Source of the DNA: an uncultured Bacteroidota bacterium
GTDB lineage: Bacteria; Bacteroidota; Bacteroidia; Chitinophagales; Chitinophagaceae
DNA: 10,980 nucleotides
Direction of reading: 5' to 3'
NCBI GenBank assembly: GCA_903906615.1
Contig: CAIVKT010000032.1
Span: 1-10,980, forward strand
The position numbers and the translations under genes were made by a program. The notes beneath the pieces were generated by a model, which did not search any database, had not been told where the DNA came from, and saw nothing but the letters and a program-made list of their open reading frames with translations. Below are positions 6,326 through 10,980 of the stretch, one piece after another (position 1 is the stretch's first letter; the number at the start of each line of letters is the position of its first letter).

Positions 6326-6357
6326 TTGGAATTTGTTATTTTCCTTATTGGAATTTG
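6326..6357. repeat. Paired TTGGAATTTG direct repeat
   Basis: TTGGAATTTG occurs at 6326-6335 and again at 6348-6357, a 22-nt period, in the 70-nt gap between two convergent genes. There is no clear hairpin or U-tract terminator here. The repeat may be a remnant of a longer intergenic array. Confidence 0.6.
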
Positions 6358-6359
6358 CC

Positions 6360-6755
6360 TTACGCAATATCCGGGTGTATACCTACGAACTTAGGCAGAT
6401 CCTTTACATGGAATATCCAGAACAGCGCAGAAGCTATGGGGGCCATTACGCAAAGAAATGCCATCCACAGCAGTTTGCTTGCGGCATTCATATGCTTCAT
6501 ACGGGCCATCAGCACAAGGCAGTAAATAAATACAGGCGCTGTAATGATACATGATGCTGCGAGCATAATGAGCAGCGTATCATAATTGCGACTGGTAATT
6601 CCTACTGCGCTGGATACCACAGGGTGGCCATTTGTTAAAGGAAGCAAAAGAATAGCGAAGTAAATAAAACATGCAGCAAAACACAGCACGGGAAGAAAAC
6701 AGATGAACCCCATCCTTGTTTTCATTTTTTCGTCAAAAACCATTAGCTTATCCAT
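6360..6755 (-). CDS. Small three-helix inner-membrane protein, unknown function
   Basis: I do not recognise this family. From the ATG at 6755 the protein has 131 residues, starting MDKLMVFDEKMKTRMGF, with a short charged cytoplasmic-looking N-terminus. Three hydrophobic stretches follow: FICFLPVLCFAACFIYFAIL, LLIMLAASCIITAPVFIYCL and LLWMAFLCVMAPIASALFWI. A basic loop (MARMKHMNAASK) lies between the second and third, and a short tail VKDLPKFVGIHPDIA follows. No catalytic motif is evident. An alternative GTG start at 6779 adds eight residues and is less likely; an internal ATG close to the first helix is also possible. It lies 73 nt downstream of the SBBP gene on the same strand, with no strong terminator between them, and may be partly co-transcribed. 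Confidence 0.65.
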   Translation of the reverse strand: MDKLMVFDEKMKTRMGFICFLPVLCFAACFIYFAILLLPLTNGHPVVSSAVGITSRNYDTLLIMLAASCIITAPVFIYCLVLMARMKHMNAASKLLWMAFLCVMAPIASALFWIFHVKDLPKFVGIHPDIA

Positions 6756-6828
6756 AAAATAGTGCGTTTTATTACACACTAAATGGCTAAAAACCGTGCC
6801 AGCGAATGAAAAATCTGATACTTAATTC

Positions 6829-8547
6829 CTAATTGTTTATGACAAAAGTAATAGAGGCTTTGGTAGCGGTTCCTGTTGCTTCGATACAATATATACCCGA
6901 TGTAAGTTGGGGCAAATTTATTTGTTTTGATGTTTCCAAAACTGATACTGCGCAGGAGTAAACTTGCTGACCCAGACTATTATACACTGCCATATTATTG
7001 AATTGTCCGGCATTAAAAGTAACAGATAACGCTTGTTGCCCGGTAAGAGGGTTAGGATAAGCCACAAAACCTTGAACAGGATTATCTACAGATAGAACTC
7101 CGGACGATGTGAAGTCATATTTTGCCAGGAACAGATCAGTATATCCATAACCCGGAAATAAAATACTACCAAACGACAAGGATGAGCTAAGCACCGCATC
7201 AAAGTAACCGGTCATATACATATGGCCTGCATTATCTAAAGTAATTGCACTCGCCACATCGTTACCTCCATTACCAATACTTGTGGCCGCAATCAAATCA
7301 CCAACTGTGTTATAACCGGCAACCAAAATATCAGATCCACCTCTGTTGGTAAGGCCGTATGTAGATGTAGATGCACTGGTGAACCCTCCCGATAAATAAA
7401 TGTCACCCATCGCATCGCTCTGAAGTGAAGTTGACCAGCTATTCCCTCCAGTGCTCTTCGCCCAAGCGAAGTTGCCACTCGTATCGCCTTTTGCGATAAA
7501 TAAATTCTGTGCATCGAGGGGAGTAGTAGTCGAATTATTGAGTGTATCGGCACCTAAAATAATATTGCCTGCAAAGCTACCTGCAATGATCAAGTTGCCT
7601 GAGACATCTACAGTGATCGCTGCACCATCAGAGGGTCCTGTACCACCGGTAGTTTTTGTCCAAACCACATTCCCTGAAATATCATACTTTACCAGGAACA
7701 AATTGTAATTGGGAGCGCTGTTGCTAACTAATGTATCTAAACCAAAAGAAATAATGACATCACTAAATTCGCCGGCAACATATACACAACCGGCAGCATC
7801 AGTAGCAATACCACCTGCATATGCGGAGCCTCCATAATTAAAACTTTGCCTGGCCCATAAGACATTCCCAAGCGAATCGTACTTAACCGTAAACAAGTAC
7901 TGTCCTCCATCTATTGTTTTCAGCGTATCTGCGCCAAAATATAGTGCCCTGCTCTGAAAAATCCCGGTGACAAATACATTCCCTGTTGCATCTGTAGTGA
8001 CGCGCACTCCATCTACAATCGCGGTATCGGCGGCATATGCAGTACGTGCCCACAAGACATTGCCCAAAGCATCATACTTAACCAAAAACATAGCCTTGGC
8101 AAACAACCCACGCCCGCTTAAAGTCAATGTGTCGGCACCAAATATCAATGTATCACTGGTGAAATACCCTGTTACAAACACATTGCCAGTAGGATCAGTA
8201 GCAATTGAATTGGCTTGTTCATTTCCTTTACCAACCGCACTTTTAGCCCAAAGTACATTACCGATGGCATCATACTTTGCCAGGAACATATCATAAGGGC
8301 TTGCTGTTGGGTAATAAAATGATGCGTTCCACAAAGTATCTCCGCTTAAACTCATGTACGAGTTATCAAAATACCCGGCGGTATACACATTACCATGATT
8401 ATCTGTCGCTACCGAGAGCGCATAATTGTCTTCTAAATTATGATCTGCACCTTTCGCCCACTCCCACGATTGGGCAAAAGAACCGGGCGAAAAGAATATG
8501 CCGAAACAAAAAACGAATAAAAGAATATATTTACAACTGGGCCTCAT
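6829..8547 (-). CDS. Secreted SBBP-repeat beta-propeller with type IX sorting domain
   Basis: The product is a 572-residue exported protein. Residues 1-26, ending GSFAQ, are a signal peptide. Residues 27-479 form seven SBBP-type repeats of 57-73 residues with the core ATDxxGNVFVTGYF...FGADTL...FLVKYDxxGNVLWAK; repeats 6 and 7 are the most diverged. Repeated WA(K/R) starts suggest a seven-bladed propeller. Residues 480-572 are a Por-type sorting tail with VAYPNPLTG, AVYNSLGQQVYS and LTSGIYCIEATG, predicting type IX export to the surface or medium. D(S/T)(A/L/I/V) tripeptides, the O-glycosylation sequon described in Bacteroides, occur about eight times across repeats 1-5. It is preceded by a candidate promoter and a small palindrome, 49 nt after the glycosyltransferase gene. 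The ligand or role is unknown, and no enzymatic residues are recognisable. Confidence 0.9.
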   Translation of the reverse strand: MRPSCKYILLFVFCFGIFFSPGSFAQSWEWAKGADHNLEDNYALSVATDNHGNVYTAGYFDNSYMSLSGDTLWNASFYYPTASPYDMFLAKYDAIGNVLWAKSAVGKGNEQANSIATDPTGNVFVTGYFTSDTLIFGADTLTLSGRGLFAKAMFLVKYDALGNVLWARTAYAADTAIVDGVRVTTDATGNVFVTGIFQSRALYFGADTLKTIDGGQYLFTVKYDSLGNVLWARQSFNYGGSAYAGGIATDAAGCVYVAGEFSDVIISFGLDTLVSNSAPNYNLFLVKYDISGNVVWTKTTGGTGPSDGAAITVDVSGNLIIAGSFAGNIILGADTLNNSTTTPLDAQNLFIAKGDTSGNFAWAKSTGGNSWSTSLQSDAMGDIYLSGGFTSASTSTYGLTNRGGSDILVAGYNTVGDLIAATSIGNGGNDVASAITLDNAGHMYMTGYFDAVLSSSLSFGSILFPGYGYTDLFLAKYDFTSSGVLSVDNPVQGFVAYPNPLTGQQALSVTFNAGQFNNMAVYNSLGQQVYSCAVSVLETSKQINLPQLTSGIYCIEATGTATKASITFVINN

Positions 8548-8548
8548 A

Positions 8549-8567
8549 AGTTGTCATTTAGACAACT
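8549..8567. promoter_or_regulatory. 7-bp inverted repeat at the predicted start of the SBBP transcript
   Basis: AGTTGTC and GACAACT flank a 5-nt ATTTA loop, a perfect inverted repeat that ends one base before the SBBP start codon. It overlaps the candidate -7 box by two bases and spans the expected transcription start. It could be an operator or a 5' leader hairpin that hides the initiation region. It has no U-tract and is too short for a terminator. Confidence 0.45.
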
Positions 8568-8594
8568 AAGGTATGCATATTTTTACATATTCAA
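8566..8594 (-). promoter_or_regulatory. Candidate promoter of the SBBP gene
   Basis: On the minus strand, TTG (8594-8592) is followed by 18 nt and TACCTTAG (8573-8566). This fits the Bacteroidota pattern TTTG-N19-TAnnTTTG with one mismatch in the -7 box and a partial -33. It occupies the short gap after the glycosyltransferase stop, so the SBBP gene probably has its own transcription start. Confidence 0.4.
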
Positions 8595-8596
8595 TG

Positions 8597-10519
8597 CTAT
8601 CTCCTGATCACAAACGACGGATTGCTCTTCTGTGCCAGCGCTTCGTATTTATTCACCGAATCCCTGTTACCGAGTTCATTGTACAGGAATGCGGAAACAG
8701 CATTGATACCAAAGAAAGCAGGGTCAATAGCAGAGCCCCTTTTCAGGCATTGAAGTGTAGAATCATACTTTTTAAGGCTTAGATAGGCCGAACCCAGGTC
8801 GGCATATTCATTCACATTGCCGGGAATTATACGCATAGACTCTGTTCCCAGGCTTATGGCCTTTCTGAATTGCCCCGATGTCAGGTACACCCCCATCAGG
8901 TTATTCCTCGTGACGACTGACCCAGGTATAAACCGAATCGCCATCAGATCATAAACCTCCGCGGAATCAAATTTCTTCAGCGCAAAATACGTGGCGCCAA
9001 GGTCGGCTATCGCATCGGGATAATCGGGATTAATATCAAGTGCTTTGCGGTAGTATTTCACTACATCGCGCAGCATGTTCTCTCTTATAGCTGGGTTCGG
9101 CTCGTTGTAAGACATTGCCTGCACCTGGTAACCTACAAAATAATTGAGGCGGCAATCCTCAGGCACTTTGGGCAGGTCAGTACTATAGATCGTATAATTA
9201 TCCATCCAGTCGGCATTACGGTTTATGGTTATGCCTGCAAAGAGCAGGCATATAGGTATGAGGGCATACATTATTCGTTTATCCTTCATAGCATCCCATC
9301 CTGCCTTGCCTGCTTTCTTCATCAGCTGCGCTGCCAGCAACGCAATAGCCAAGCAAAAACCCACGGACGGATAAAACAAGAACCGCTCGCCCATCGTAGA
9401 TTTTATCAGGAACGGAATATTGGATACTATTGAAATAGTGAGCAGGAAGACAGCAATAGAAAAAGCATAAGGATCCTTCCTGTCTTTCAGGAACCTCCTG
9501 ACGGCAAACACCACAAGCGCGGCATATATGGCAATTGTGAGTAGTACCCGCACATCGCTAAAATGTGTGAAAGGGATGGCCTTGAACGCATAATCGCACA
9601 CCAGCGGATAAGGCACAAACAGCAGTTTCACATAATACCCCATAATAAGTATAGCCGTAGCTATGCGCGACTCCATAGAAAGCCCATGTTTTGCCAGTGC
9701 GTTCTCCACCAGATCCATCTGGCCAATATGATTGGCATGGTAATAATTAAGCACAGTAAACCTTATAACCAGGAACACAGCGCCCGCTATACCTGCCGCC
9801 ACCAGCGACTGCACACCACGCCTGCGCTGCCCCTCCCTGAAGCAAAACAAAATGACCGGCAGCAGGGCAAGAAACGTAAAAGAGGTTTCTTTAGAAAGAA
9901 AAGACAGGAACAGGTATAGCCCGCCGAGTAACAGGTCTTTTGCCTTGCCCATTCGCGAATAATTAAGAAAAACATGGAGGCTCAAGAACGCAAACAGGAA
10001 GGACAACAGTTCATCCCCGCTTTTGATATTAGCAACCACCTCGGTATGTATAGGGTGCAATGCAAACAGCAGGCAGGCCACAAACACCACAGCCGTCTTT
10101 GTACCCTCAAACAACTTATCTAAGAAAAAGAAAAGCGCCAACACGCAGCCCATAAAGAGCAGTATATTGATGAAGTGATAGGGCATTGCATTGACCTCAA
10201 AAAGCTGGTATTCCACACTGAACATGGCCATCGGCAGCGGCCGGTACTCATCGTTAGGTATAGCGCCATAACCCATGGAGTGCGGTGTGGTAAACAGCTC
10301 CGGTATCGCCTTAGCGCCCTTGGTCACTATGCTGTTTTTGATGATCATGGTATAATCATCCATCGCAAAGTTATTCTTCAATGTATTCGCATATACGCAA
10401 AACGCTATCAGCCCCAGTAAAAAAGCAAGCTTCACATTCAGCGAAAAACGTGGCGTTGCAGCAACTACCGTTTTCGGAGCTTCCTGTTTACTGCTTATTT
10501 TTTGTTGCTGCTTTGCCAT
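8597..10519 (-). CDS. TMTC-like GT-C membrane glycosyltransferase with C-terminal TPRs
   Basis: The product is a 640-residue polytopic protein. It has a Lys/Gln-rich cytoplasmic start (1-29), about ten hydrophobic segments from residue 30 to about 430, and three to four TPRs (about 484-602). GT-C hallmarks are FAMDDYTMI (51-59) with the acidic pair Asp54-Asp55 in the first periplasmic loop, HPIHTEVV (155-162), LSKETSFTFLALLP (208-221) and RFLFYPSVGF (379-388). The order resembles eukaryotic TMTC protein O-mannosyltransferases: GT-C core, then TPRs on the lumenal side. By analogy it would move a sugar from a polyprenyl-phosphate donor onto proteins or envelope glycans in the periplasm, with the TPRs recognising the acceptor. 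Bacterial members are largely uncharacterised, so donor and acceptor are unknown. The ATG lies 4 nt after the polX stop codon, implying one transcript and probable translational coupling. Confidence 0.87.
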   Translation of the reverse strand: MAKQQQKISSKQEAPKTVVAATPRFSLNVKLAFLLGLIAFCVYANTLKNNFAMDDYTMIIKNSIVTKGAKAIPELFTTPHSMGYGAIPNDEYRPLPMAMFSVEYQLFEVNAMPYHFINILLFMGCVLALFFFLDKLFEGTKTAVVFVACLLFALHPIHTEVVANIKSGDELLSFLFAFLSLHVFLNYSRMGKAKDLLLGGLYLFLSFLSKETSFTFLALLPVILFCFREGQRRRGVQSLVAAGIAGAVFLVIRFTVLNYYHANHIGQMDLVENALAKHGLSMESRIATAILIMGYYVKLLFVPYPLVCDYAFKAIPFTHFSDVRVLLTIAIYAALVVFAVRRFLKDRKDPYAFSIAVFLLTISIVSNIPFLIKSTMGERFLFYPSVGFCLAIALLAAQLMKKAGKAGWDAMKDKRIMYALIPICLLFAGITINRNADWMDNYTIYSTDLPKVPEDCRLNYFVGYQVQAMSYNEPNPAIRENMLRDVVKYYRKALDINPDYPDAIADLGATYFALKKFDSAEVYDLMAIRFIPGSVVTRNNLMGVYLTSGQFRKAISLGTESMRIIPGNVNEYADLGSAYLSLKKYDSTLQCLKRGSAIDPAFFGINAVSAFLYNELGNRDSVNKYEALAQKSNPSFVIRR

Positions 10520-10523
10520 TCTA

Positions 10524-10980
10524 TTAGTTGCGCTTCGCCCGGTATTTAGTCAAAAACTCTTCAAACTGCGCCAGCGTAAAGCTACTCAAATTACCTTGCG
10601 CAGTGAGGCCACCCTTCTGTGCGGCCATCACGCCATAATAAGTATCCTTGTAGCCATTTATAGAATGCGCATCGGGATCTATGGAGAGCAGCACACCTTT
10701 TTCTATGGCATATTCTATCCAGCGCCAGTCGAGGTCCAGCCGGCGGGGGTGGGCATTTATTTCCACCACCACATTGTGTTCTGCGCAGGCATCAATGATG
10801 CCTTTATGATCCAGCGGATAACCCTTTCGCGATAACAACAAGCGCCCTGTAGGATGCCCCAGTATAGCAGTATAGGGATTGCGTATTGCAGCAAGCACCC
10901 TGCCCATGGCCTTCTCCTCGCTCATTTTCAGGTTGCTATGCACAGAAGCAATTACGAGGTCAAATGTATTCAACACCTGC
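10524..10980 (-). CDS. polX: PolX-type DNA polymerase/3'-5' exonuclease, C-terminal PHP part (partial)
   Basis: Only the last 151 or so codons are in the window; the frame stays open to the right edge. The segment matches the end of the C-terminal PHP phosphoesterase domain of bacterial family X DNA polymerases. Landmarks are DLVIASVHS with the metal-binding His, GHPTGRLLL, VVVEINAHPRRLDLDWRW and SIDPDAHS with the late Asp-x-His metal pair. Full proteins have an N-terminal polymerase core with helix-hairpin-helix modules and a PHP 3'-5' exonuclease, used in gap-filling base-excision repair. The GTG at 10976 is not the true start, because homology continues before it (Gln-Val precedes LNTFDLV). 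The stop TAA is 4 nt before the TMTC-like gene, so the two probably share a transcript, though I see no functional link. Confidence 0.9.
   Translation of the reverse strand, partial: QVLNTFDLVIASVHSNLKMSEEKAMGRVLAAIRNPYTAILGHPTGRLLLSRKGYPLDHKGIIDACAEHNVVVEINAHPRRLDLDWRWIEYAIEKGVLLSIDPDAHSINGYKDTYYGVMAAQKGGLTAQGNLSSFTLAQFEEFLTKYRAKRN

Noticed and set aside
6273..6554. 93-residue plus-strand frame overlapping the end of the RmlD-like gene
   Set aside because: It overlaps the RmlD-like stop and runs antisense through the small membrane-protein gene. Its composition is not protein-like and no family is recognisable.
10524..10976. Complete 150-residue gene starting at GTG 10976
   Set aside because: The frame is open to the window edge and homology to the PolX PHP domain continues before the GTG, so this is a truncated view of a larger gene.

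Overview
The window reads as chromosomal DNA of a Bacteroidota bacterium, most likely of the Chitinophagaceae/Sphingobacteriia type. Four things support this: two secreted beta-propeller proteins with C-terminal type IX secretion (Por) sorting domains; a PafA-type phosphatase lipoprotein; a start-site context without Shine-Dalgarno sequences; and one close match to the Bacteroidota promoter TTTG-N19-TAnnTTTG. No phage, transposase, CRISPR, tRNA or rRNA is visible.

Left part (1-3581), all on the minus strand. A PafA-like alkaline phosphatase lipoprotein gene comes first in transcription order. It is followed by a 105-bp inverted-repeat element (1802-1906), then a six-bladed NHL-repeat protein with a type IX secretion tail. 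A small cupin gene lies 25 nt further on and is split by a one-base deficit in a homopolymer. The NHL gene is visibly richer in A and T than its neighbours.

Middle part (3582-6289), plus strand. Divergent from pafA is an alpha-oxoamine synthase (PLP enzyme of the serine palmitoyltransferase / KBL / AONS family). Its 5' flank is almost entirely tandem repeats: two 17-mers, then eight heptamers ending one base before the ATG. A related short array follows its stop codon, and then a strong hairpin terminator. Next are a DUF2442-type small protein, whose candidate promoter overlaps that terminator, and an RmlD-like sugar-nucleotide reductase.

Right part (6360-10980), all on the minus strand. In transcription order this holds the 3' end of a PolX-type DNA polymerase gene (PHP domain). 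A TMTC-like GT-C membrane glycosyltransferase with C-terminal TPRs follows 4 nt later. Then comes a seven-repeat SBBP beta-propeller with a type IX sorting tail, behind its own candidate promoter and a 7-bp palindrome. A small three-helix membrane protein is last.

Most genes look like ordinary envelope and housekeeping functions. The points most worth a second look are the heptamer array abutting the PLP-enzyme start codon, the inverted-repeat element, the frameshifted cupin, and the density of candidate O-glycosylation motifs in the SBBP propeller beside a TMTC-like glycosyltransferase. I found no convincing novel multi-gene system.
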